From Proteus vulgaris (lineage in GTDB: Bacteria; Pseudomonadota; Gammaproteobacteria; Enterobacterales; Enterobacteriaceae): a stretch of 64,000 bases of DNA. Position numbers and translations under genes: made by a program. This document shows, one piece after another, positions 8,075 through 17,114 of this stretch (its first letter is position 1; each line of letters starts with the position of its first letter). A model generated the notes under the pieces. It ran no database searches and was not told where the DNA came from. It saw nothing but the letters and a program-made list of their open reading frames with translations. Where the stretch lies: positions 3,658,001 to 3,722,000 of the forward strand of contig NZ_CP090064.1 of the NCBI RefSeq assembly GCF_023100685.1, in the 5' to 3' direction.

Positions 8075-10585
8075 GTGCGCAAATCTGTGGTGGCACTAGG
8101 TATTGCTATGTTCCTATTGTCCGAGAATACATATAGCCAACCCACCAATTTAAAGATAGGTAACTATATTATTCCTAGTGTCTTTGCCACAGCATTAGAA
8201 GAAGGAATGACGATCCCTGTCTATTTGCGTTACGATCTTTCTGAACAATCCGTTTTAGAAGAACAAAGTCGTAATAAAATTGCAGATGCGTTGGTAGTGC
8301 TTAAAGATAATAAAATCACCATTAACTCTGTGACCCCCACACTTGATGAAGGTGAAACACAAACGGCTTCTATCAATGAACAGCTTGTTCAATCATTAAA
8401 TGAGCTTAAAGATAAGCCCTTCGATCAAAATAACAAGATAACGCTTTCCCCTGATGCGACACTTAATTTTGATTTAAGTACCTTTATCATGTCGTTAGAT
8501 GTTAATGAGGCGGGTCTTGCCACGCAAGTCAAAGCACGTTCGGAAATGTTAGGAAAATCAACGGTTGATAATATTTCCTCTGTCACCACCTATAATTTAG
8601 GTGTCTATAACAACCAAATGAAACAGCAAAAAGATAACACCAATAATTATTTTTCACTTGATAGTATCTGGAGTTTTGCTGAAAACCATTTGAATCTTAG
8701 TGCCACGGCTTATGGCCTAGGCACCGCAGAGCAATCTTTTGATTTTTATCGTGCTATGTTTGAGCGTGATTTTAATGGTCGCCGTTTTGCTTTTGGTCTA
8801 TTAAATACTTGGAACTTACAATCTATCGCCTCTATGTCGGCGCTCAATAGCAGTAAAGTTTACGGTATTACCTACGGCAACAATTCCTCATCCAAGGTCA
8901 ATCATTCACAGCTCTCTTTAACACCTATCACCGTCTTTTTACCCAGTGCTGGTGAAGTGCGTGTTTATCGTGATGGTAAATTATTAAGTATTCAAAACTT
9001 CCCAATGGGAAGCTTTGAAGTTGATACCGCGCCACTCCCTTTTGGTATTTATCAAGTCGAAGTCGAAGTCGTTATTGACGGTAAGGTTCACTCCAAACAA
9101 GCTCAAACAGTGAATAAAACCTTCAATATGCGAGGCGCAACATTAAATGAGTTTCGTTGGGAAATATTCTCAGGCTATGTCGATTACAAAAAACGGATTA
9201 AAAATAACAATAATGAATATCGTACAACCAGTGGCGATAATACGGTCTTAGTTGGGGGCGCAGGTGCCATTACATTAGGCGTTTTTTCTGGCCTAAATCT
9301 ACAAGGCTCGGCATATGCATTTGATAATACTGCCGTATTAGAAACCAATAGTAATTTACAATTAACAGATACACTCTCAACTAGTTGGCAGTCATTAATT
9401 GCTAAAGATGGTAGTAACCGTAATATTTTTACGGCTAACTACTCCTTACCTAAAGGAATTGGTGCTTTATGGGTTAATCGCGAAAAAGCGAATATCAAAG
9501 ATAATTTCCCGATGTATGACTCTGATAATTACTCTTTTGGTACCACCCTCAATTTGACTCAATTTTGGGAATATGCCGGATCATTTACCTATTCCTATAC
9601 CAAAGATTTACGCGATAAAAACAAATCGAACAACTTTGAATATGCTACTACACTTTATACAGGTCGTTATGGCAGCATGAGTTTGCGTACCGGTGTTCAA
9701 CGTTATCACTATGATAACCAGAGTAGCACTAACGAAAAATACATCACACTGGATTTTTCATTACCACTCGCAACATGGCTTAGTGCCGGCGTTTCTTCTA
9801 GTAATGGTAATGTGCGTGGCGAGTTATCTGCATCGAAAAGCTTTGAAGATTCCGCTATTCGCAACGCAGGTTTATCAGTATCAACCTTATTACATGATAA
9901 AGATGGTACTGACAGTGATTTCTCTGTCAGCGGTTACGGCTCGTTCGATACCAAATACAGCGCAGGTACGTTAACCATGAGTCGCCCTAATAATGACCGT
10001 TTAAATACTACGTTAACCGCTAGAGGTTCATTGGCATATAGTGATATGAACTTCTCTGCCAGTGGTAAACAAGAAACATCTGGGGTGATCGTGAAAACAG
10101 GCATTGATGGTGAAGGGCAAATTGCCGCCAACGTCAATGGTCAACGTTTTGTTTTATCCGGCAGCAATAACTTTATTCCGCTTTCTCCTTACGCAGAATA
10201 TAAGGTCGAATTACTCAATGACAAAAACAGTGAAGATAGCTTTGATATCGCCTCAGGTCGAGTGAAAAACGTAGTGCTTTATCCGGGTAACGTTGCAGTA
10301 CATCAACCTGAACTAAAACAAATGGTTACCGTATTTGGTCGAATGAAATCGCCTGATGGCACACTGTTAGCCAGTGCGCAGGTACGTAACCATATCGGTC
10401 GCACTCAAACTGACCACCAAGGTCAATTTGCGATGGATGTTGATAAACGCTACCCAGTGATTTCATTACAACAAGATGATAAACAAATTTGTGAGGCTGA
10501 ATTAGATTTGTCATCAGCTCGGGGTGTGCTGTGGGTGGGTGATGTAATTTGTGATCCGCAAACTACGTTGGTAAACAGGAATTAA
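8075..10585 (+). CDS. ECP-type outer-membrane usher, operon 1 (EcpC-like)
   Basis: This 836-residue protein, with a GTG start and a signal peptide ending at about residue 21, matches the size of EcpC. Visible features are a central beta-barrel region with alternating aromatic and charged strands, a plug-like segment (LPSAGEVRVYRDGKLLSIQNFPMGSFEVDTAPLPFGIYQVEVEV) near residues 290-330, and C-terminal Ig-like domains containing KSPDGTLLASAQVRNHIGRTQTDHQGQF. It should form the secretion pore and assembly platform. It starts 24 bp after the chaperone stop. Long tracts are nearly identical to the second usher (19476-21986), while residues about 80-140 and 380-470 diverge. Confidence 0.9.
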   Translation: MRKSVVALGIAMFLLSENTYSQPTNLKIGNYIIPSVFATALEEGMTIPVYLRYDLSEQSVLEEQSRNKIADALVVLKDNKITINSVTPTLDEGETQTASINEQLVQSLNELKDKPFDQNNKITLSPDATLNFDLSTFIMSLDVNEAGLATQVKARSEMLGKSTVDNISSVTTYNLGVYNNQMKQQKDNTNNYFSLDSIWSFAENHLNLSATAYGLGTAEQSFDFYRAMFERDFNGRRFAFGLLNTWNLQSIASMSALNSSKVYGITYGNNSSSKVNHSQLSLTPITVFLPSAGEVRVYRDGKLLSIQNFPMGSFEVDTAPLPFGIYQVEVEVVIDGKVHSKQAQTVNKTFNMRGATLNEFRWEIFSGYVDYKKRIKNNNNEYRTTSGDNTVLVGGAGAITLGVFSGLNLQGSAYAFDNTAVLETNSNLQLTDTLSTSWQSLIAKDGSNRNIFTANYSLPKGIGALWVNREKANIKDNFPMYDSDNYSFGTTLNLTQFWEYAGSFTYSYTKDLRDKNKSNNFEYATTLYTGRYGSMSLRTGVQRYHYDNQSSTNEKYITLDFSLPLATWLSAGVSSSNGNVRGELSASKSFEDSAIRNAGLSVSTLLHDKDGTDSDFSVSGYGSFDTKYSAGTLTMSRPNNDRLNTTLTARGSLAYSDMNFSASGKQETSGVIVKTGIDGEGQIAANVNGQRFVLSGSNNFIPLSPYAEYKVELLNDKNSEDSFDIASGRVKNVVLYPGNVAVHQPELKQMVTVFGRMKSPDGTLLASAQVRNHIGRTQTDHQGQFAMDVDKRYPVISLQQDDKQICEAELDLSSARGVLWVGDVICDPQTTLVNRN

Positions 10586-10598
10586 AGGAAAGCATATA

Positions 10599-12170
10599 AT
10601 GTTCAAACATTACCTATTATTAATACTTGCCCTTTTTACTACATTCACATGTAATGCAGTAACCTACACCAATGATATTGTTTTTATTGAAAACAATATT
10701 GATAACGAATATTTTATTACACCGCAAAAAACGGACCCCCGTTTTAGTGGTGCTAACGTTTTTACCAAATATAGTAGTGACCAGCTTAGTTTAGGTTACA
10801 TGGGATATACGGGCGTAGTGCCTATCAATAATTACTTTGATATTTGGTTAGAAAACTCTCCAATTAAAATGCCATTTATTGGCAACCGCTGCTGGCGAAC
10901 ATATAGAGATTGTCCTTCTGATGGTATACAAAGACCTGAACAGGTTTTAAGCAATGGAATGTATCGTGCTTATATGAATACTCATGGTGGTGAAGCGGGT
11001 ATTCCTAGGGCGATATTCTCTGATTCATTTTATCAATATATGCAAACTCTACCCGTTGGTAGTATAGAAAACTTTAGTTATTTTTTCTGCTATACCAAGG
11101 ATGACTACAACCCTGCATTAGGTCAAACATGTCGCTCTGTAAACGGTAGAGTGACTGAACAAAGTTTTGCAATTACCAAAAAAGGGCATATAAGACTAAA
11201 ATCAACCAATGCGTTACAAGAGATTTTTGTCGATAGTGAAGGCAATGCCGTATTAGGTTTAGGCTCTAAATTTTGTGAAATTGTTGGCGATAATGTTGTC
11301 TGTAAGATGGTCGATTATGAGCTAAGCGGTGAAAGCTTAAATGTCATGAGACTGGCGATGAAAGTAGATACAACGACATTATCATTTACGCCAGCAGCAA
11401 GTGATATTCTTCTTTCAGCAACCCCTACATCAAGAACCTTTTATTACTCTTCACCAACCATTGCCTCTTATTTAGTCACTCCTGGCGATGGAGGTGTTTA
11501 TGTCCATTTTACAAAAAGCTTTTTCAAAAAATTAATTAAAAACAACGTTGATCTCTCTAAGAGCCAAGATTTATTTACCTTTAGTTTTACCAATACTGCG
11601 GTGCCTCAATCAGGATTTTATGAATTTACTCCTTCGAACACGATAATTATCAAGCCTCGTGATTATGGGATTAGTATTGTTTCTAAAGAATTAGTCAACA
11701 ATCCTTATAGAGAAGGAAAAGTGGGTGATAAAGAGCCACCATTAACATTTGACTATATCGTCACGACCAGTGCATTTCGCCAAGCAAATAAAATCACTGC
11801 GGCGGTTGAAGGACCTAAAACAACAATCCGAGGTCAATCTTATTGCTTATTTAGCTCCAAAGATAAAAAAATGAATGTCCCCTTTTCTGCTTATCTGACT
11901 TATACCGATGCCAGTGGCTCTAAAGTCAAAAATCGAGCAGCTTGCGATAATGTGCCTATCTCCATTAAAGATGCGTTATGGACACAAACCACATGGCCTT
12001 ATCCTTACCAATTAGAAGGGTATTTTTATCGTACTGATTTGCAACTGACTTTTCCAATGAATGAAAGCGCCTCACTTTTCTCAATGGAAGGTGAAGACTG
12101 GATTGGCGTGGTAGAAGCCCGTGGTTATGTCAATGTATTTGCAGAATGGTCAGGGACTGACATTCACTAA
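10599..12170 (+). CDS. ECP-type tip adhesin/polymerised tip subunit, operon 1 (EcpD-like)
   Basis: This 523-residue exported protein has a signal peptide ending ...TTFTCNA. In E. coli EcpD is a tip-associated minor subunit of similar size (about 547 residues). The N-terminal two-thirds resembles the operon 2 protein only in short blocks (FIENNIDNEYFI, PRFSGAN, STNALQEIFVDS). The last 180 residues, beginning QSGFYEFTPSNT, are nearly the same. It starts 13 bp after the usher stop. Operon 1 ends here: unlike operon 2, no second chaperone gene follows. Four or more cysteine residues in the N-terminal part (RCWRTYRDC, FFCYTK, QTCRS) suggest disulfides. Confidence 0.85.
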   Translation: MFKHYLLLILALFTTFTCNAVTYTNDIVFIENNIDNEYFITPQKTDPRFSGANVFTKYSSDQLSLGYMGYTGVVPINNYFDIWLENSPIKMPFIGNRCWRTYRDCPSDGIQRPEQVLSNGMYRAYMNTHGGEAGIPRAIFSDSFYQYMQTLPVGSIENFSYFFCYTKDDYNPALGQTCRSVNGRVTEQSFAITKKGHIRLKSTNALQEIFVDSEGNAVLGLGSKFCEIVGDNVVCKMVDYELSGESLNVMRLAMKVDTTTLSFTPAASDILLSATPTSRTFYYSSPTIASYLVTPGDGGVYVHFTKSFFKKLIKNNVDLSKSQDLFTFSFTNTAVPQSGFYEFTPSNTIIIKPRDYGISIVSKELVNNPYREGKVGDKEPPLTFDYIVTTSAFRQANKITAAVEGPKTTIRGQSYCLFSSKDKKMNVPFSAYLTYTDASGSKVKNRAACDNVPISIKDALWTQTTWPYPYQLEGYFYRTDLQLTFPMNESASLFSMEGEDWIGVVEARGYVNVFAEWSGTDIH

Positions 12171-12196
12171 GTGAAATAAGCGTTTTTTTATTTCTA

Positions 12197-12394
12197 TTAA
12201 GGATGAGTTTCCTCTAATACATAAGGAAAAAGTTGAAGATCAAAGCAAGCATCCATGCTTGCTTGATCTTCGATAGCCGTTATTAACATCCGCTGTTCTA
12301 ACGTTATATTGTCTCGATGCCATCCTTGAGCAATCCAACCCAAACTAAACGCCATTAGTGCAATCCATGCATATACCGCTAGTGTGTTGGACAT
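12197..12394 (-). CDS. Small membrane protein, possible phage lysis remnant
   Basis: This is a 65-residue frame with one N-terminal hydrophobic segment (YAWIALMAFSLGWIA) followed by a short polar tail. I do not recognise the family. It lies 74 bp downstream of a holin-like gene in the same direction. That position and the topology (one N-terminal helix, soluble tail) would fit a spanin-like lysis accessory protein, but the tail is too short for a normal i-spanin. It could also be an unrelated small membrane protein. Confidence 0.5.
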   Translation of the reverse strand: MSNTLAVYAWIALMAFSLGWIAQGWHRDNITLEQRMLITAIEDQASMDACFDLQLFPYVLEETHP

Positions 12395-12468
12395 GACCTA
12401 ACTCCTTAGTCATTCGAGACAAAATTGACTTCACCGACTTTTATTATGATGAAAATGTGTTGCACTTT

Positions 12469-12771
12469 TTACTTGGTATCATCTTTTTCTTTTCCTGAAA
12501 AAAATTGATTACCTCGCTTACGTAACCAGATTTCGACTAATTGATAACCCACAATACCGAGCGCAGAGCCTATTCCCATTACTGCGACAGAATTAATTCC
12601 AGGCCATAAAATAAGCAGCGCACCAGCAACAACAGAAACTGCAGAGCCTAAAATAATTTTGCCGATGAACAATCTTAATGTCATTGTTTCATTCGCAACG
12701 AGCATCTTCCCTAATGCAATAAATGCGCCTACGATCACCAACGATATTAATGTGTTGTCATATTCATCCAT
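12469..12771 (-). CDS. Phage holin-like membrane protein
   Basis: This 100-residue protein has three predicted membrane helices (about residues 8-25, 33-58 and 63-83) and a highly charged C-terminal tail (RKRGNQFFSGKEKDDTK). That is the architecture of small phage holins that permeabilise the inner membrane for endolysin release. No endolysin gene is adjacent, so it is probably the relic of a lysis cassette. The family call is from topology and general resemblance; no diagnostic residue is available. Confidence 0.65.
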   Translation of the reverse strand: MDEYDNTLISLVIVGAFIALGKMLVANETMTLRLFIGKIILGSAVSVVAGALLILWPGINSVAVMGIGSALGIVGYQLVEIWLRKRGNQFFSGKEKDDTK

Positions 12772-13346
12772 GAATACACCTCATCTCTGATCACTTTTTA
12801 TTTAACTGTAAAAAGAACCCTCACCTCCCAACATTCATCAGATAATCTGTAAAGAATTAGCAGCAACCACAACCCTGTGTAACTGAATAAATCCTGATTG
12901 AGGTAACATAAGTTCCTTTTATTTCAACTATGCGCAATATCCATTTGCGATAAACAACAAGCTATTCAGTTATATTACTGCTAACTTCCTTGTTAATTTA
13001 CGATAGACATCCTTGTCTAATTATTCACTCACACTGAAAACCAACAAAATAAATAAATAATAAATTCAATATGTTGCTCATCTCCGTATGATTTAACGTG
13101 AAGCTATTATCTACAAAGTTTGTATTTCAGGCTAGTAAGTTTGTTCGGTTAACCTCGGCTATCAACTCTTAACCGACAATAACCGAATTATTCACCTTAA
13201 CAAAAACAAATAAACTTGTTTTAAGCCTCTTTAAACGGCATGAAAACAAGTATTTATATAAAAAAACAATAAATAGGCTGGTTATAATACAAATTTCAGC
13301 TAATATAGAAGGTATTAAATATACCCATAACAAAGAGAAAAATGAG
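12772..13346. other. Intergenic region with TCGGTTA inverted repeats upstream of the ogr-like gene
   Basis: No gene is seen. At 13144-13151 lies TTCGGTTA, with inverted copies TTAACCGA at 13169-13176 and TAACCGAA at 13180-13187. The outer pair is a perfect 8-bp inverted repeat. The cluster sits about 160 bp before the ogr-like start and could be an operator or a remnant of a phage attachment or integration arm. Neither is proven. Confidence 0.45.
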
Positions 13347-13607
13347 ATGCGTGTGTTAACTATTTTTTGTCCTGAATGCGGTGAAAAAGCGCTTATAAAG
13401 AAAAGTAATCGTAAACACAAAGAGTTATCCGATCTCTATTGTGCTTGTCGTGATCCTGAATGTGGACATACCTTTGTGTTAAATCTCACGTTTAGCCATA
13501 CTCTTATGCCAAGCGCAAAAAACAAAGATACATTGTTATTAGATGTTATTAAAAACCTTTCTCCAGAGCAGCGAGAGAAAGCACTCACTCTTTTGCAAGG
13601 CATGTAA
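13347..13607 (+). CDS. Ogr/Delta-like zinc-finger late-gene activator (phage P2 type)
   Basis: This 86-residue protein has the Ogr/Delta zinc-binding pattern: CPEC at residues 8-11 and C-x4-C at residues 34-39 (an extra Cys is at 32), followed by HTFVLNLTFSHTL, which parallels the ATFITYESVQRY segment of P2 Ogr. Ogr proteins activate late phage promoters by contacting the RNA polymerase alpha subunit. Here there is no P2-like structural gene nearby except the holin-like gene, so it is an orphan regulator or remnant. It carries a longer C-terminal tail (DVIKNLSPEQREKALTLLQGM) than P2 Ogr. Confidence 0.8.
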   Translation: MRVLTIFCPECGEKALIKKSNRKHKELSDLYCACRDPECGHTFVLNLTFSHTLMPSAKNKDTLLLDVIKNLSPEQREKALTLLQGM

Positions 13608-13758
13608 CCATCACGATCAGATACTCTCTTTTTCATTTATTTTTATGATCTTGCTCCCATTCTGGCAGGTTATTTGACTAACCTATTCTTATAGAAAGAT
13701 AAATGATGTAGATTTATTTTTATACTAAATGAAAATAATTCTTATGTTTTAAATAATA

Positions 13759-13775
13759 CAAACACCACGTGTTTG
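13759..13775. promoter_or_regulatory. Palindrome upstream of dhaK (candidate operator)
   Basis: The arms CAAACAC and GTGTTTG are perfect 7-bp inverted repeats around a 3-bp centre, 94 bp before the dhaK start. The symmetry and promoter-proximal position suggest a regulator binding site. No dhaR gene is in the window, so the regulator is unknown. Confidence 0.4.
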
Positions 13776-13810
13776 CCTATCCTTTACTTAATAATTTGTC
13801 AGCCGCATAG

Positions 13811-13831
13811 ACCAGAAAATTGATTTCTGGT
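13811..13831 (+). promoter_or_regulatory. Hairpin in the dhaK leader
   Basis: ACCAGAAA and TTTCTGGT form a perfect 8-bp stem with a 5-base loop, ending 38 bases before the dhaK ATG. No T-run follows it directly, so it is not a standard terminator. It could be an operator half-site pair or an mRNA 5' stabilising stem. Confidence 0.4.
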
Positions 13832-13869
13832 TTAAAGACTAAACACAAATTTCAAATGGAGCATTTAAG

Positions 13870-14934
13870 ATGAAAAAGCTGATTAATCGAGTTGATGACG
13901 TGTTATCTGAACAACTACAAGGCTTTGCAAAGGCCCATCCTGAAATCAAACTTCATCCTTCTTCTTTTTATGTCACGCGAAAAGATGCTCCGATAAAAGG
14001 TAAAGTTGCGCTGCTATCCGGTGGCGGAAGCGGGCATGAACCCATGCATGCCGGCTTTGTAGGTAAAGGTATGCTCGATGGTGCATGTCCAGGTGAAATA
14101 TTTACATCACCAACACCAGATAAAATGTATGACTGCGCCAAAGAGATTGATAGCGGTGAAGGTGTTTTAATGATCGTAAAAAACTACACGGGTGACGTGC
14201 TGAATTTTGAAACGGCAACAGAACTGCTTCATGACGATGGTGTGAAAATTGCCACAATATTAGTTGATGATGATGTGGCGGTAAAAGATAGCTTATATAC
14301 CGCAGGACGTCGTGGTGTTGCCAATACCGTATTAATTGAAAAACTACTGGGTGCGGCAGCTGAAAGAAGCGACTCTCTTGATAAACTGGTTAAATTAGGC
14401 CATCACATTAATAACAATGGTTTTTCTATCGGTGTTGCCTTGGAAGCCTGTACAGTGCCTGCGGCAGGAAAACCTTCTTTTACTTTACCTGAAAATGAAA
14501 TGGAATTTGGTGTTGGGATCCATGGCGAGCCAGGTATTGATCGCCGTAAATTTACTTCACTGAATGATACCGTTGATGCCATGTTTAATACCTTAATTGA
14601 AAATGGCCACTATCAACGGGTGATCCGTAATTGGGATCGTGAAAACGGCACTTGGATCGATGAAAATCAGGAAAAACAGCCTTTAAAATCTGGCGATCGT
14701 GTCATTGTTTTAGTTAATAACCTAGGTGCCACACCACAATCTGAACTTTATGGTGTTTATAACCGTTTAACCCAATGCTGTGAAAAATTCGGCTTAACCA
14801 TCGAACGTTCTTTAATTGGTTCTTATTGCACTTCGCTCGATATGTCAGGGATCTCCATTACGTTATTAAAAGTGGATAACGAATTACTTACCTTATGGGA
14901 TGCACCTGTTAATACACCGGCGATGGTGAAATAA
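13870..14934 (+). CDS. dhaK: PTS-dependent dihydroxyacetone kinase, substrate-binding subunit DhaK
   Basis: This 354-residue subunit aligns along its whole length with E. coli DhaK (356 residues). The substrate-binding GGGSGHEP motif lies near residues 51-58. His218 in GVGIHGEPG is the residue that forms the covalent hemiaminal with dihydroxyacetone. DhaK presents dihydroxyacetone to DhaL-ADP/ATP, giving dihydroxyacetone phosphate in the cytoplasm. It is the first gene of dhaKLM, with GGAG about 8 bases before the ATG. No dhaR activator or glycerol dehydrogenase gene accompanies it in this window. Confidence 0.97.
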   Translation: MKKLINRVDDVLSEQLQGFAKAHPEIKLHPSSFYVTRKDAPIKGKVALLSGGGSGHEPMHAGFVGKGMLDGACPGEIFTSPTPDKMYDCAKEIDSGEGVLMIVKNYTGDVLNFETATELLHDDGVKIATILVDDDVAVKDSLYTAGRRGVANTVLIEKLLGAAAERSDSLDKLVKLGHHINNNGFSIGVALEACTVPAAGKPSFTLPENEMEFGVGIHGEPGIDRRKFTSLNDTVDAMFNTLIENGHYQRVIRNWDRENGTWIDENQEKQPLKSGDRVIVLVNNLGATPQSELYGVYNRLTQCCEKFGLTIERSLIGSYCTSLDMSGISITLLKVDNELLTLWDAPVNTPAMVK

Positions 14935-14963
14935 GTTTTTAATGACAAAAAAAGGAACACGAA

Positions 14964-15596
14964 ATGGCTTTAACTCATACTCAAATCATTCTTTGGTTAG
15001 AACAATGTGCATCACTTTTTGAACAAAATAGTGATTATCTGACAGACTTAGATCGTGAAATAGGTGATGCCGACCACGGCTTAAATATGAATCGTGGTTT
15101 TAGAAAGGTGCTTGAAAAACTGCCTGAATTTGAAAATCAAGATATTGGTACGATCCTTAAAACCACAGGCATGACGTTACTCTCAAATATTGGCGGAGCA
15201 AGTGGGCCTCTCTTTGGTACCTTCTTTATTCGTGCCGCAAAACCGACAGCTTCATTACAAAATTTAGAACTCAATCAACTTGTTGAAATGGTCACTGAAG
15301 GTGTAGAAGGTATTGTGAGCCGAGGAAAAGCACAGCCCAATGACAAAACCATGTGTGATGTTTGGTGGCCTGTAGTTGAGTCATTAAAACAATCTAATGA
15401 GCAAAACCTTTCTATCAAAGAAGCCCTTGATCAAGCACACATTGTGGCCGAAAAAGCCGCTGAAAATACCATTCCAATGCAAGCTCGAAAAGGGCGAGCA
15501 AGCTACTTAGGTGAACGCAGTATTGGGCATAAAGATCCCGGTAGTGCATCTGTTGTGCTAATGATACAAGCCCTTGCAAATAGCATTAACGCATAA
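14964..15596 (+). CDS. dhaL: Dihydroxyacetone kinase ADP-binding subunit DhaL
   Basis: This 210-residue protein contains the Mg-ADP binding motif DREIGDADHGLNMNRG (residues about 27-42) and the glycine-rich MTLLSNIGGASGPLFG segment. The C-terminal end MQARKGRASYLGERSIGHKDPGS is characteristic of DhaL. DhaL carries a tightly bound ADP that DhaM rephosphorylates; it then phosphorylates dihydroxyacetone held by DhaK. It starts 29 bp after dhaK with an AAAGGAA ribosome-binding site. Confidence 0.97.
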   Translation: MALTHTQIILWLEQCASLFEQNSDYLTDLDREIGDADHGLNMNRGFRKVLEKLPEFENQDIGTILKTTGMTLLSNIGGASGPLFGTFFIRAAKPTASLQNLELNQLVEMVTEGVEGIVSRGKAQPNDKTMCDVWWPVVESLKQSNEQNLSIKEALDQAHIVAEKAAENTIPMQARKGRASYLGERSIGHKDPGSASVVLMIQALANSINA

Positions 15597-15637
15597 CTGA
15601 CCAAGAAACCAATACAAGCAACCAATAAAGGTCTACC

Positions 15638-17086
15638 ATGATAAATATTGTTATTGTTTCTCATAGTAAACATCTCGCTGATGGTGTGGCAGAACTTGCC
15701 AGTCAGATGCTTAATCCGGCTCATTGCCAACTTGCAGTTGCCGCAGGTATCAACGATGAAGAACATGCAATTGGTACTGATGCCGTTAAAATTATGACGG
15801 CGATAGAATCGCTTTCTCAAGCACAATCAATTGTTGTGATGATGGATTTAGGCAGTGCAATATTAAGTGCAGAAACCGCGATTGAATTACTTGATCCTGA
15901 ACTCGCTGAAAAAGTGACACTCTGCTCTGCACCATTAGTTGAAGGTACACTTGCAGCAGTTGTTGCCGCTTCTTCTGGCGCTTCTTTAGAAAAAGTTATT
16001 GAAGAAGCTTCAAACTCGTTATACCCCAAAAAAATTCAACTTGGCGAAAACTTCGTCCAGCCTAAAAATGATATTAATGCTCCCGTCAAAATCCAAGGTA
16101 AAGAGGCAAGCTGGGTCGTGCGTAATCCTCATGGTTTACATGTAAGACCTGCTGCCACCTTAGTAGAGGTACTTTCTACCTTTCATTCTGATTATCAATT
16201 AGTTAAAGGTGATAGACGAATTAATCCTCTGAGTTTAAATCAACTCTCATTAATACAAATTCGCCAAGGTGATGAGATAACACTAATTGCTTCTGGTGAG
16301 CAAGAAGATGAAGCAATCGCAGCCTTTCTTGAGCTCGCTCAAAATGGCTTTGGCGAAGAGCTCCCTTCTGACTCTGACACGACAACCTTAAAAGGCATTT
16401 TAACCCCTGTCGCCCAAATTAAAGCTCCAGCTTTTATTTGGCACGAAACTGAATTGTCGCCCGTAGAAAATTTGTCTGAATCAATAGATGTTGACACTCA
16501 AATCATCAAATTTAATCATGCCATCAAAAATACATTAAACGTTCTAAAACAGTATGCAGAAAAAGCCAATCAAACCTTAGGTGAACATATTGGGGCTATT
16601 TTTAATGGCCATATCATGATGTTAGATGATGATGAATTAATCACATCTGTAGTTGATCGTATTAAAGAAGAAAAGATTAACGCACAACAAAGCTGGTCTG
16701 ATGAAATGCAAGAGAGAACACAGCTTTATTGTGCACTTACTGATCCTTATTTACGGGCACGTGAACTTGATCTCCGTGATCTGCGTAATCAAGTCCTCTA
16801 TCAATTGCAAGATAAAACACGCCCTGCATTTACACCATCACAACCGGCTATTTTGGTAGCTAACGAGCTTTTCCCTTCCACCTTAATCCAATTAGCTGAT
16901 AGTCCATTAGTTGGTATTGCTTTAGCCAAAGGTGATAGTCGTTCTCACAGCGCCATTATAGCCACTGAAATGCATTTACCAATGTTAGTGAATTTAGGGC
17001 CTGCACTATTAAAAGTGACTGAATCCCAGAAACTAAAACTAGATATAAACAAAGGTGAACTGATTATTGAATCGATCGCACCATAA
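15638..17086 (+). CDS. dhaM: DhaM phosphotransfer protein (EIIA-Man / HPr / EI-N fusion)
   Basis: This 482-residue multiphosphoryl transfer protein has three modules. An EIIA-mannose-like domain (1-130) carries the active His9 in VSHSKH. An HPr-like domain (about 155-245) carries His168 in NPHGLHVRPAA. A truncated enzyme I phosphohistidine domain (about 250-480) carries His437 in SRSHSAII. This matches the three-domain E. coli DhaM. It takes phosphate from PEP through the general PTS and passes it to DhaL-bound ADP. All three phospho-acceptor histidines are present, so the chain should work. It is the last gene of dhaKLM. Confidence 0.96.
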   Translation: MINIVIVSHSKHLADGVAELASQMLNPAHCQLAVAAGINDEEHAIGTDAVKIMTAIESLSQAQSIVVMMDLGSAILSAETAIELLDPELAEKVTLCSAPLVEGTLAAVVAASSGASLEKVIEEASNSLYPKKIQLGENFVQPKNDINAPVKIQGKEASWVVRNPHGLHVRPAATLVEVLSTFHSDYQLVKGDRRINPLSLNQLSLIQIRQGDEITLIASGEQEDEAIAAFLELAQNGFGEELPSDSDTTTLKGILTPVAQIKAPAFIWHETELSPVENLSESIDVDTQIIKFNHAIKNTLNVLKQYAEKANQTLGEHIGAIFNGHIMMLDDDELITSVVDRIKEEKINAQQSWSDEMQERTQLYCALTDPYLRARELDLRDLRNQVLYQLQDKTRPAFTPSQPAILVANELFPSTLIQLADSPLVGIALAKGDSRSHSAIIATEMHLPMLVNLGPALLKVTESQKLKLDINKGELIIESIAP

Positions 17087-17114
17087 CCTCTTTTTAAATT
17101 AACTACATAAAAAA

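Noticed and set aside
13169..13420. 83-codon minus-strand open frame overlapping the ogr-like gene
   Set aside because: It overlaps the conserved zinc-finger coding region in antisense, and the start is inside that gene; the hydrophobic content is due to AT-rich DNA.
15503..15826. 107-codon minus-strand open frame over the dhaL-dhaM junction
   Set aside because: It crosses two well-supported genes in the opposite direction and lacks a ribosome-binding site.
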